This document shows, in pieces, positions 1 to 5,293 of a stretch of DNA of 5,444 nucleotides. The stretch comes from Phycisphaerales bacterium. GTDB lineage: Bacteria > Planctomycetota > Phycisphaerae > Sedimentisphaerales > Anaerohalosphaeraceae. The notes under the pieces were generated by a model, which saw nothing but the letters and a program-made list of their open reading frames with translations, was not told the origin of the DNA and ran no database searches. The stretch is from the NCBI GenBank assembly GCA_011048645.1, contig DSDR01000022.1, positions 1-5,444 of the forward strand, given 5' to 3'. The stretch's first letter is position 1; each line of letters begins with the position of its first letter. The translations under genes and the position numbers were made by a program.

Positions 1-111
1 GAGGCGCGCGATTTCCGTCTGCGGCCCGATTCGCCGGCGTTGGAGCTGGGCTTTCGTCCGCTGGATCCCGACCGCGCCGGGCCGCGGCAGCGCACACCGG
101 CGGCGTATTGA
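1..111 (+). CDS. C-terminal fragment, probable parallel beta-helix protein (5' end outside window)
   Basis: An open frame runs from base 1 to a TGA at 109-111, giving the last 36 residues of a protein. The sequence contains DFRLRPDSPALELGF followed by RPLDPDRAGPR. In planctomycete right-handed parallel beta-helix proteins (often polysaccharide-degrading or sulfated-glycan-related surface proteins) the last rung is typically followed by a line of the form DFRL-PDSPA---GF-P-D---G-R, so the fragment fits the end of such a protein. This is recognition of a motif style only; the catalytic or helix part lies upstream of the window. It ends 13 bp before the stop of the convergent lipoprotein gene. 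No function can be given from the tail alone. Confidence 0.6.
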   Translation, partial: EARDFRLRPDSPALELGFRPLDPDRAGPRQRTPAAY

Positions 112-124
112 TCGGCGTTGACAA

Positions 125-691
125 TCAGGGCGTTATCGGCTCAAGGATTCCCGGTTCGGTGAAGAAGTTGTCGATGTCCGGCCCGGCCTTGAGGAAGGCC
201 TGGAGACCTTTGGGGCTGTCGGTCAGGACGAATCGATCGTCGAGACGTTCGTGTTTGACGATGTTGGGTTTTTCCTTGAGTATCCGTTCAATCGTTTCCG
301 GATTCATCGCGGCCAGGAGGAGATTAGGCCCGTCGCGATCCACTTTCAGAACGTGGTGTGCGGCGATGAGGTGGGCTTTGGTCCAGTCGCCGGTTTCAAG
401 GTGCGTGTCGCGGGCGGGGTGCAGATTCAGAAATCGCCGGCCGTCAATCTCAAAGAGGTGGACAATGAGCTTGCTTTGCGTGTCTTCTTTCTCGGTGATG
501 GTCAGGGTGTAGGCCTGTTTTTCTTCGTTCGGGACGAACTGCCAGCGGTAGTCGTTGTCCTGCTGTCTCCAGACGCCGGCGAGGGCCGGGTCGAAAACCA
601 GCGTTTGTTCGGTGTAAAATTCGTGAAGTGAGGCCACGCAGCCGGCAAAGCCCAGTAAGGCCGCAATGGTCAACAGACGCATGAGTTTCAT
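125..691 (-). CDS. small lipoprotein of unknown function
   Basis: This encodes 188 residues. Residues 1-17 form a short signal peptide (charged MKLMR, then a hydrophobic LLTIAALLGFAG run) ending at Cys18. The lipobox reads FAGC, with Phe instead of the commoner Leu at -3, so the product is probably lipidated and membrane-anchored. The mature part is soluble-looking and begins VASLHEFYTEQTLVFDPALAGVW. That opening, with a Tyr-Thr pair then LVFDPAL-G-W, resembles small uncharacterised lipoproteins I recall from Planctomycetota and Acidobacteriota. The rest alternates beta-type stretches (RWQFVPN, YTLTIT, KLIVHLFEIDGRRFLNLHP), suggesting a beta-sheet or calycin-like fold; that is inference. The start is supported by GAAAGGG at 700-706 on the - strand, 8 bases before the ATG. 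No catalytic motif is recognised. Confidence 0.85.
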   Translation of the reverse strand: MKLMRLLTIAALLGFAGCVASLHEFYTEQTLVFDPALAGVWRQQDNDYRWQFVPNEEKQAYTLTITEKEDTQSKLIVHLFEIDGRRFLNLHPARDTHLETGDWTKAHLIAAHHVLKVDRDGPNLLLAAMNPETIERILKEKPNIVKHERLDDRFVLTDSPKGLQAFLKAGPDIDNFFTEPGILEPITP

Positions 692-783
692 TTTGTTTGC
701 CCTTTCAATGATGGTTTACAAAACGGTTATTCTCACTGCTTGCCTGCGGGTGAATAGACGAGCAGGTCTGTTTCTGTAAATCT

Positions 784-812
784 ATTATCTCAAACGATAT
801 TTTGCGATTCAA
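784..812 (-). promoter_or_regulatory. candidate sigma70-type promoter of the lipoprotein gene
   Basis: Read on the - strand, a -35-like TTGAAT (812-807) is followed after 17 bases by a -10-like GATAAT (789-784), matching the consensus at 4 of 6 and 5 of 6 positions. Transcription would start near 777, leaving a leader of about 86 bases before the ATG at 691. It lies in the AT-rich centre of the 178-bp divergent gap. Planctomycete promoters are poorly defined, so this is a consensus match only. Confidence 0.4.
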
Positions 813-830
813 GCGAAAAATGAGGATAAA
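802..830 (+). promoter_or_regulatory. candidate sigma70-type promoter of pcm
   Basis: TTGCGA (802-807) and GATAAA (825-830) are separated by 17 bases, each with 4 of 6 consensus matches. The -35 element touches that of the divergent lipoprotein promoter at base 807, so the two promoters would be overlapping and possibly mutually exclusive. The expected start near 837 leaves about 33 bases of leader. The rest of the 692-869 gap shows no other clear site. Confidence 0.35.
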
Positions 831-869
831 AGTATTGCAATTTTATCTTTTATTGGAAATGATAGTGAT

Positions 870-1532
870 ATGGTCGGCTTTGACGAAAGCAAAAAATTGG
901 CCCATGAGCGGGCGGCGATGGTCCGCAGTCATCTGCAAGGGCGCGATATCACCGACCCGCGGGTGCTGAATGTGATGGGGCGTCTGCCGCGTGAGGCGTT
1001 TGTCCCGCCGAGCTATGCGGCCCAGGCCTACGCCGACAACCCGCTTCCCATCGGCGTCGGCCAGACCATCAGCCAGCCGTATATCGTCGCACTGATGACC
1101 CAATGCCTGAAACTGAGCGGCTCTGAAGCGGTGCTGGAGATCGGCACCGGCAGCGGCTACCAGACCGCGATTCTGGCCTCTTTGGCGCAGCGGGTCTATA
1201 CCATCGAACGATTTCATGAGTTGTCAGAATCGGCCCAGGCCGTGCTTTCGCGATTGGGGTTCGACAATATCGAGTATTACATCGGCGACGGCAGCGCCGG
1301 CTGGCCGGAAAAACGCCCCTTCGACCGCATCCTGCTGACTGCTGCCGTGCCGCACGTGCCCGCACCGCTGCTCGACCAGCTTGCCGACGGCGGACGTCTG
1401 GTCGCCCCCGTCGGTACGGAAGGCAGTCAAATGCTCAATGTCCTCGAAAAAAAACAAGACCACATCTCCACAAAATCCATCTGCGGCTGCCGTTTCGTCA
1501 AGCTCGTCGGCCAATACGGGTTCCCCGAATGA
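870..1532 (+). CDS. pcm: protein-L-isoaspartate O-methyltransferase
   Basis: This 220-residue enzyme transfers a methyl group from S-adenosylmethionine to the carboxyl of L-isoaspartyl residues arising from damaged Asn/Asp, starting their repair. It acts in the cytosol. The sequence has the family's GQTISQP substrate-side motif (residues 64-70), the class I methyltransferase SAM-binding loop LEIGTGSGYQTA (89-100), the acidic turn ending YTIER (110-114), GDGSAGWP (139-146), TAAVPHVP (157-164), and the late GCRFVKLVG (206-214) that corresponds to the RFVPLV end of E. coli Pcm. Length is close to the usual 205-220. Residues 20-60 align with the family N-terminal helices, so ATG 870 fits. An ATG at 859 is out of frame, and the only upstream purine-rich match is a weak GGA at 855-857. 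The gene ends 31 bp from the stop of convergent murD. Confidence 0.96.
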   Translation: MVGFDESKKLAHERAAMVRSHLQGRDITDPRVLNVMGRLPREAFVPPSYAAQAYADNPLPIGVGQTISQPYIVALMTQCLKLSGSEAVLEIGTGSGYQTAILASLAQRVYTIERFHELSESAQAVLSRLGFDNIEYYIGDGSAGWPEKRPFDRILLTAAVPHVPAPLLDQLADGGRLVAPVGTEGSQMLNVLEKKQDHISTKSICGCRFVKLVGQYGFPE

Positions 1533-1563
1533 ACCGGCTTCAAGTCGGCGTATGCGAATGCCG

Positions 1564-2928
1564 TTACAGGGCGTTGACGGCGTCAATGAAGGCTTGGGCG
1601 CGCTGGATGTAGTTGGTGAACATATCATAGCTGGCGCAGGCCGGGCTGAGCAGCACCACGTCGCCCGACCGGGCCAATTCATTGCATATCGTTACGGCCC
1701 GGCCCATCGTCTCAGCGCGGCGGATGACGACCTTCGACGGCCCGGCAGCACGGACGGCCTGTTCAATCTTCGGCGCGGTCTGGCCGATCAGGACGACGGC
1801 CTTGACACGGGCGGCGATGCACTTGCCCAGCTCGGAAAAATCGATGCCCTTGTCATAGCCGCCGGCGATAAGGATCTTCGGCTCATCAATGCCGTTCAGC
1901 GCCGCCAGCGTACTGACCGGCGTGGTGGCCTTGGAATCATCATACCAGCGAACGCCGTTTTTCTCAGCGACAAGCTGCAAACGGCTGTCCAGCGGGCTGA
2001 ACGTCGTCACCGCTGCGGCGATGCGGTCCGGGGCAATCCGAAAATGCGACGCGACCGCCAAAGCCGCGGCCAGATTGGAGCGGTTGGCTCGGCCGGGACA
2101 TTGGAACGCGGTCAATAAACGTTCCGGCACATCGTCGGCGCTGAAGGCCAGACACGTTCGTCCCGGCTGGTCGTGATATTTGGTGTACCAAGCGCCGGTG
2201 ATGGTATCCTCCGCGTTAAAGACCGACAGACAGGGACGCTGCACATTGAGCGGCTGATACTTGAACAGTGTTTCCTTGACGCGGCAATACGTCTCAAACG
2301 TACCGTGCCGATCAAGATGGTTCGGCGTCAGGTTGGTAATCACCGCCGCGTAAGGGCCTTTTTGAATGCGGGCGAGCTGTTCCAACTGAAAGCTGCTGAT
2401 CTCCAGCACGACCAGGTCCTCCTCGGTCAGCTCGTCCAGCAGTCCCAACAGCGGTCGGTGGCCGATGTTGCCGCTGAGATAGACGTTGCGATAGTTGACA
2501 TCCCGCTGCCCTGCCGCCGCGGCCAGCAGATGGGCGGTCAGACTGGCGGTGGTGCTTTTGCCGTTGGCGCCGGTAACGCCGACAATCGGCGCCGGACACA
2601 TCTGAAAGAACAATTCCACCTGCGAAGTAATCAACGCCCGATGCTGCCGGGCGACCTGAATCAACGGATTATCCGGCGGTACGGCAGGATTGACGATAAC
2701 CACATCCGCGGCGGTGAAATCGTGTTCGCGATGTTCGCCGAGACGATACTCAATCGACAGCCCCGCCATCGGCTCCAGCGCCTCGGCCAGCTTATCCGGC
2801 CCGGCCAGATCGGTGACGAGCACCCGCGCCCCGGAGCGTGCGGCAAACGCCGCCGAATCCGCTCCGCCGCCGAACCGTCCCAGCCCCATCACCACGACGC
2901 GCTTGTCTTTGAAAAACGCTTTGTCCAT
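1564..2928 (-). CDS. murD: UDP-N-acetylmuramoyl-L-alanine--D-glutamate ligase
   Basis: This 454-residue Mur ligase adds D-glutamate to UDP-MurNAc-L-Ala, using ATP, in the cytosolic stage of peptidoglycan synthesis. The N-terminal Rossmann-like domain begins VVVMGLGRFGGG (11-22). The central ATPase has the P-loop GVTGANGKSTT (117-127), SGNIG (152-156), LEISSFQLEQL (175-185), NLTPNHLDRHGT (199-210) with the metal-site His204, and Lys218 at the usual carbamylated-lysine position. The C-terminal domain has WYDDSKATTP (328-337), LIAGGYDKG, and LLSPACASYDMF near the end, all matching MurD rather than MurC or MurE. Length is normal. Two places deviate: the usual G-HN--N reads GRANRSN (279-285) and the usual HR-E/Q reads SRLQ (315-318). 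It lies 26 bp after pyrF on the same strand and lacks a clear ribosome-binding site, which suggests translation linked to pyrF. Confidence 0.96.
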   Translation of the reverse strand: MDKAFFKDKRVVVMGLGRFGGGADSAAFAARSGARVLVTDLAGPDKLAEALEPMAGLSIEYRLGEHREHDFTAADVVIVNPAVPPDNPLIQVARQHRALITSQVELFFQMCPAPIVGVTGANGKSTTASLTAHLLAAAAGQRDVNYRNVYLSGNIGHRPLLGLLDELTEEDLVVLEISSFQLEQLARIQKGPYAAVITNLTPNHLDRHGTFETYCRVKETLFKYQPLNVQRPCLSVFNAEDTITGAWYTKYHDQPGRTCLAFSADDVPERLLTAFQCPGRANRSNLAAALAVASHFRIAPDRIAAAVTTFSPLDSRLQLVAEKNGVRWYDDSKATTPVSTLAALNGIDEPKILIAGGYDKGIDFSELGKCIAARVKAVVLIGQTAPKIEQAVRAAGPSKVVIRRAETMGRAVTICNELARSGDVVLLSPACASYDMFTNYIQRAQAFIDAVNAL

Positions 2929-2954
2929 CGAATTTCAGATTGACACCCTATACA

Positions 2955-3893
2955 TCAGGTTCTGGCTCTGGCCAGTTCCATTTTGGCGTCGATGGCGGCC
3001 TGCTCGATGCATTTCTCCCAATCCTCGCCGAACTGTTCGGTATATTTCGTGTTGTCGTAGGCGTAGATGATCGAGCGTGAGGCGTTGACCAGCACGCCCA
3101 TTCCGTTCTTGTCGGCAAATCGCAGGCACTCGGCTGCACCGGCGCCCTGAGCACCGAAGCCGGGCACAAGGAACCAGCACTTCGGATAACGCTGGCGCAG
3201 GACAATGGTCTGTTCGGGGCTGGTACCGCCGACGATCATTCCGACATTGCTGTAGCCTTGTTGGCCAAGTCGTTTCGGTTGGGACGCAATCTCGCCGACA
3301 ACCTCGGCGATTTTTTCGTACATCTTGACGCCGGCCGCGTCGGCAAAATCCTGAATCGCCCCGGCAGTCGGATTGCTGGCCCGCACCCACACAAAGACGC
3401 CCTTGCCCTGGTCGTTGGCCACATCGGCAAAGGGGACAATCCCCTCGGCGCCGGCAAACCCGTTGATGGTCACGGCGTCAGGCGAGATGATGTCTTCCAT
3501 CCCCACGAATTCGGGATTTTGCAGGTGGGCTTCGGCGTAGCACTGGGCGGTATGGCCGACGTCGCCGCGTTTGACGTCGCCGATGATCTCAACGCCTTGA
3601 GCCTCAGCCTCGCTGACCAGGGCGTAATACGTCTCAATGCCCTCCCAGAAATAGCGTTCAAAATAACCGATATTGATCTTGACCGCCGGTACCAGCGGGG
3701 CGACGATCTTGACGACCTTGGCGCTGAACTCAAACAGCGCGTCAATCTCAACGGCCAGGTCTTTCTGGCGACTCTTTTGCCGGGCGCGGATGGCCTGCGG
3801 CAGCCGGGCATAAACCGGATCAATACCGACAATCAACGGTGTATTTTTCTTTTGTACCGCCTCGCAAAGGCGATCAGCAAAATGACTGGCCAC
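2955..3893 (-). CDS. pyrF: orotidine 5'-phosphate decarboxylase, type 2
   Basis: This enzyme decarboxylates OMP to UMP, the last step of de novo pyrimidine synthesis. From the GTG start it is 312 residues, the longer type 2 form rather than the roughly 230-245-residue E. coli form. IVGIDP (21-26) opens the barrel. IIGDVKRGDVGHT (103-115) matches the OMP decarboxylase signature, with Asp106, catalytic Lys108 and Asp111. LVPGFGAQGAG (243-253) and NASRSI (270-275) are the phosphate-binding end of the barrel. I chose GTG at 3893 because AGAAAGGA lies six bases upstream and the protein then begins ASHFADRL, as in relatives. The frame is open to an ATG at 3938, but that would add 15 residues with no family resemblance and would lie upstream of the likely transcription start. 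It is the first gene of a probable pyrF-murD transcript. Confidence 0.96.
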   Translation of the reverse strand: MASHFADRLCEAVQKKNTPLIVGIDPVYARLPQAIRARQKSRQKDLAVEIDALFEFSAKVVKIVAPLVPAVKINIGYFERYFWEGIETYYALVSEAEAQGVEIIGDVKRGDVGHTAQCYAEAHLQNPEFVGMEDIISPDAVTINGFAGAEGIVPFADVANDQGKGVFVWVRASNPTAGAIQDFADAAGVKMYEKIAEVVGEIASQPKRLGQQGYSNVGMIVGGTSPEQTIVLRQRYPKCWFLVPGFGAQGAGAAECLRFADKNGMGVLVNASRSIIYAYDNTKYTEQFGEDWEKCIEQAAIDAKMELARART

Positions 3894-3899
3894 GATGTA

Positions 3900-3907
3900 T
3901 CCTTTCT
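3900..3907 (-). promoter_or_regulatory. ribosome-binding site of pyrF (sets the GTG start)
   Basis: AGAAAGGA on the - strand ends six bases before the GTG at 3893-3891. No comparable site precedes the in-frame ATG at 3938, so this decides the start. Confidence 0.75.
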
Positions 3908-3932
3908 GACAGATAAAATTCGAAATTCCGGG

Positions 3933-3960
3933 TTCCAATATAAAGGGGTTTCACTATAAT
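3933..3960 (+). promoter_or_regulatory. candidate promoter of the membrane-protein gene
   Basis: A perfect -10 TATAAT lies at 3955-3960 on the + strand. The best -35 at suitable spacing is a poor TTCCAA (3933-3938, 16 bases away), so recognition may rest on the -10 or on an activator. Expected initiation near 3967 leaves about 37 bases before the ATG at 4004. The -10 lies inside the spacer of the divergent pyrF promoter. Confidence 0.45.
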
Positions 3961-3965
3961 CGCAA
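3937..3965 (-). promoter_or_regulatory. candidate promoter of pyrF-murD
   Basis: On the - strand TTGCGA (3965-3960, 4 of 6 matches) is followed after exactly 17 bases by TATATT (3942-3937, 5 of 6 matches). Expected initiation near 3930 gives a leader of about 37 bases to the GTG. The leader has no obvious attenuator hairpin. The site overlaps the opposing -10 at 3955-3960. It is a consensus match, not proof. Confidence 0.5.
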
Positions 3966-4003
3966 AGACAGCGGCGGGCAAGAAACAAATCGAGAATGTT
4001 CGA

Positions 4004-4702
4004 ATGAAGCATAAAATAACCCATTCTGCAAAATCTAAGTCAAGGCGGACAAGAAACATAGCGATTGTCCTGGCGGTTTGCCTGCTGGCGCCGGCGGCCG
4101 GCTGGGTGATGCTGGGGTTTTCGCCGCGGGCATACCAGCCCCTGCCGACCGACCATCCCGAACAGGTCAGCCCCTATCTGACTCATCAGCTCGGGCCGGA
4201 TTTCTATAATCAGGTCCAGCTCAATGAGCCGTTCGATCTGGTCATCGAGCAGGCGGGCTTGAATGATATTATCGGTCGCAACGGCTGGCCGCAGCAGTTC
4301 GACGAGGTGACTGTTTTCAGGCCGGTTATTGCGTTTGAAAAGGATTTCATTTATCTGATGAGCCGGATTGAGGTGTACGGTTTTTCGTCCGTGCTGACCG
4401 TCGTCGCCCGACCGGAGATGGATGCACGGGGGTATCTGAATTTCAATATTCGCTCGGTGCGGCTGGGTCTGGTGCCGATTACGGCGATTGCCGCTCGTGT
4501 GGCCGAAAAGGCCGTTGCCGACAGTGCAGCGGAGTTTCAGGACTGGCCGGATCTGGAGGTCATGTTCAAGGCCATCGTCACCAATACCTTCTTTGAGCCA
4601 ACCTTTGACTTTGGCAGACAGCGTGTCGGTCTGCGAAGTTTTTCCCTTGAGCCGGGCCTGTTGCGGCTGCATCTGGCGCCGGAAACCAAGAGCGCACCAT
4701 AA
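4004..4702 (+). CDS. membrane-anchored protein of unknown function, YpmS/DUF2140-like layout
   Basis: This encodes 232 residues. A basic N-terminus (MKHKITHSAKSKSRRTR) precedes one hydrophobic segment at about 19-38, with no lipobox, so the topology should be N-in with about 190 residues outside the membrane. The outer part has DLVIEQAGLNDII (78-90), a beta stretch VTVFRPVIAF (102-111), SSVLTVVARPEM (128-139), and YLNFNIRSVRLGLVPI (144-159), followed by a helix. The pattern 'short helix after a beta strand, then G-L-N-x-I-x-S-V-x-L-G-x-x-P' recalls YpmS/DUF2140 and LmeA/DUF2993 lipid-binding-like proteins. That assignment is inference from layout; no family signature is decisive. The start has only a weak GAGAA at 3992-3996. 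An ATG at 3996 is out of frame. It is divergent from pyrF and followed directly by the repeat region. Confidence 0.8.
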   Translation: MKHKITHSAKSKSRRTRNIAIVLAVCLLAPAAGWVMLGFSPRAYQPLPTDHPEQVSPYLTHQLGPDFYNQVQLNEPFDLVIEQAGLNDIIGRNGWPQQFDEVTVFRPVIAFEKDFIYLMSRIEVYGFSSVLTVVARPEMDARGYLNFNIRSVRLGLVPITAIAARVAEKAVADSAAEFQDWPDLEVMFKAIVTNTFFEPTFDFGRQRVGLRSFSLEPGLLRLHLAPETKSAP

Positions 4703-4708
4703 CGCGAC

Positions 4709-4734
4709 CCACCAGCGCGGCGCAATAGCGCGGC
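4709..4734 (+). repeat. partial copies of the 30-bp unit's left half
   Basis: The sequence starting CACCAGCGCG, as also found before units at 4845 and 5222, is followed by GCAATAGCGCGGC, which equals the left half of an A unit without its loop and right arm. It looks like a truncated unit or slippage product just left of the first full unit, seven bases after the stop of the membrane-protein gene. Confidence 0.5.
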
Positions 4735-4764
4735 ACAACAGCGCGGCGGCGCAAGCCGCCCGAT
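4735..4764 (+). repeat. palindromic unit A1
   Basis: Begins ACAACAGCGC and ends CCCGAT. Arms GGCGGC (4745-4750) and GCCGCC (4755-4760) enclose the loop GCAA; two further pairs form beyond a single bulged C at 4744. Confidence 0.85.
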
Positions 4765-4789
4765 GGGGCGTAACGTCGTGGGTGTCGCA

Positions 4790-4819
4790 ATCCGGCCGCT
4801 TGCGCGGCTCGGCTATTGT
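4790..4819 (-). repeat. palindromic unit B1
   Basis: On the - strand it begins ACAATAGCCG and ends CCGGAT. Arms GCCGC and GCGGC (4804-4808 and 4795-4799) enclose GCAA; three more pairs (CCG with CGG) form beyond a bulged A. It is inverted relative to A1 after a 25-bp spacer. Confidence 0.85.
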
Positions 4820-4844
4820 ACGATGACGCAACGCACCAGCGCGC

Positions 4845-4874
4845 ACAATAGCGCGGCAGCGCGAGCTGCCCGAT
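4845..4874 (+). repeat. palindromic unit A2
   Basis: Arms GGCAGC (4855-4860) and GCTGCC (4865-4870) enclose GCGA. Compared with A1, one G-C pair has become A-T on both arms, a compensated change. It is 25 bp after B1. Confidence 0.85.
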
Positions 4875-4916
4875 GGGGGATGCGGATAGATGGGGCGTTT
4901 TCCAAGTCGCCACAGG

Positions 4917-4946
4917 ATCCGGCGGCTTGCGCCGCTCGGCTGTTGT
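4917..4946 (-). repeat. palindromic unit B2
   Basis: On the - strand arms GCGGC and GCCGC (4935-4931 and 4926-4922) enclose GCAA, with the bulged A and outer CCG/CGG pairs of the B subtype. The arms are exchanged C for G relative to B1. It is 42 bp after A2. Confidence 0.85.
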
Positions 4947-4957
4947 TACGTGTCGCA

Positions 4958-4987
4958 ATCCGGCCGCTTGCGCGGCTCGGCTGTTGT
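4958..4987 (-). repeat. palindromic unit B3
   Basis: Same subtype and arms as B1, and in the same orientation as B2, only 11 bp from it. Bases 4950-4982, which include most of this unit and 8 bases before it, are identical to 4782-4814. Confidence 0.85.
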
Positions 4988-5015
4988 GGGGGGTATAAAA
5001 CAAGAACAATTCGAC

Positions 5016-5032
5016 TCGGCCTGAAGGGCCGA
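5016..5032. repeat. hairpin H1 of central block
   Basis: TCGGCC (5016-5021) pairs with GGCCGA (5027-5032) around TGAAG. No T-run follows, so it is not a typical intrinsic terminator. Confidence 0.7.
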
Positions 5033-5035
5033 AAA

Positions 5036-5050
5036 TGCCCTGAAAGGGCA
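5036..5050. repeat. hairpin H2 of central block
   Basis: TGCCC pairs with GGGCA around TGAAA. The following ATGATA resembles the ATATA after H4, so H2 and H4 are direct copies of one motif. Confidence 0.7.
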
Positions 5051-5060
5051 ATGATACCTT

Positions 5061-5082
5061 AGCCCAGCCCAACGGGCTGGGT
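5061..5082 (+). repeat. hairpin H3 of central block
   Basis: CCCAGCCC (5063-5070) pairs perfectly with GGGCTGGG (5074-5081) around the loop AAC. It is the partner of the inverted H6. Confidence 0.8.
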
Positions 5083-5089
5083 CACGAGG

Positions 5090-5108
5090 TCGCCGGTCGC
5101 CGGTCGCC
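5090..5108. repeat. short tandem repeat CGCCGGT
   Basis: CGCCGGT occurs twice in tandem from 5091 and a third copy stops after CGCC at 5108. It lies between H3 and H4 and could vary in number by slippage. Confidence 0.75.
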
Positions 5109-5118
5109 CTGTAAAGGC
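5106..5118. repeat. hairpin H4 of central block (degenerate)
   Basis: GCC (5106-5108) and GGC (5116-5118) enclose CTGTAAA. It resembles H2 (GCCCTGAAAGGGC) with a base lost or changed on the right arm, leaving a short stem. Confidence 0.5.
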
Positions 5119-5128
5119 AATATAGGCT

Positions 5129-5141
5129 GCTCTTTCAGAGC
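5129..5141. repeat. hairpin H5 of central block
   Basis: GCTCT pairs with AGAGC around TTC. Its reverse complement, GCTCTGAAAGAGC, has the GAAA centre of H2, so H5 is an H2-like motif in the other orientation. Confidence 0.65.
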
Positions 5142-5163
5142 GTCGGGGCGTATGGCCGATTTA

Positions 5164-5185
5164 ACCCAGGGCGTTGCCCTGGGCT
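5164..5185 (-). repeat. hairpin H6 of central block, inverted partner of H3
   Basis: CCCAGGGC (5165-5172) pairs perfectly with GCCCTGGG (5176-5183) around GTT. On the - strand the loop is AAC as in H3, and flanking AG and T also match. Confidence 0.8.
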
Positions 5186-5194
5186 GGGGTATGC

Positions 5195-5209
5195 CGCCCC
5201 TTCGGGGCG
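5195..5209. repeat. hairpin H7 of central block
   Basis: CGCCCC pairs with GGGGCG around TTC, a perfect 6-bp stem closing the block. On the - strand the loop is GAA, close to the loop of H1. Confidence 0.7.
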
Positions 5210-5221
5210 ACACCAGCGCGC

Positions 5222-5251
5222 ACAACAGCGCGGCGGCGCAAGCCGCCCGAT
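5222..5251 (+). repeat. palindromic unit A3
   Basis: Identical to A1 over all 30 bases, with arms GGCGGC (5232-5237) and GCCGCC (5242-5247) around GCAA. It is preceded by CACCAGCGCG as A2 is. Confidence 0.85.
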
Positions 5252-5293
5252 AAGGTATGCGTGTGTGTTGAACGTTATCCAAGACGCGACATT

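Noticed and set aside
1533..1563. Possible bidirectional terminator between pcm and murD
   Set aside because: The best stems are CGGC/GCCG (1546-1563), four strong pairs with a large loop, and a six-pair stem at 1534-1548 including a G-T pair; neither has a T-run.
1381..2118. Long + strand open frame of 245 codons opposite murD, and another at 2173-2943
   Set aside because: Both are antisense to well-matched murD codons, have low-complexity Arg/Gly/Ala-rich translations and no recognisable motif.
3894..3938. N-terminal extension of pyrF to the ATG at 3938
   Set aside because: It lacks a ribosome-binding site, lies upstream of the predicted transcription start, and the added residues do not resemble the family; GTG at 3893 has a strong site.
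3258..3959. 233-codon + strand open frame opposite pyrF
   Set aside because: It mirrors the pyrF codons, which carry all family motifs, and has no credible start signal or domain.
4994..4999. TATAAA as a promoter -10
   Set aside because: No -35-like element lies at suitable spacing (the GC-rich B3 unit is there) and no gene follows.
4578..5072. 164-codon - strand open frame, and other frames in 4763-5404
   Set aside because: The translations repeat NSRAAQAAGLRH-type peptides made by the palindromic units; they are by-products of the repeats, and this frame also overlaps the membrane-protein gene.
5061..5082. Intrinsic terminator at H3 (or H6)
   Set aside because: The stem is strong but no T-run follows on either strand; both belong to a repeated hairpin family far from the gene ends.
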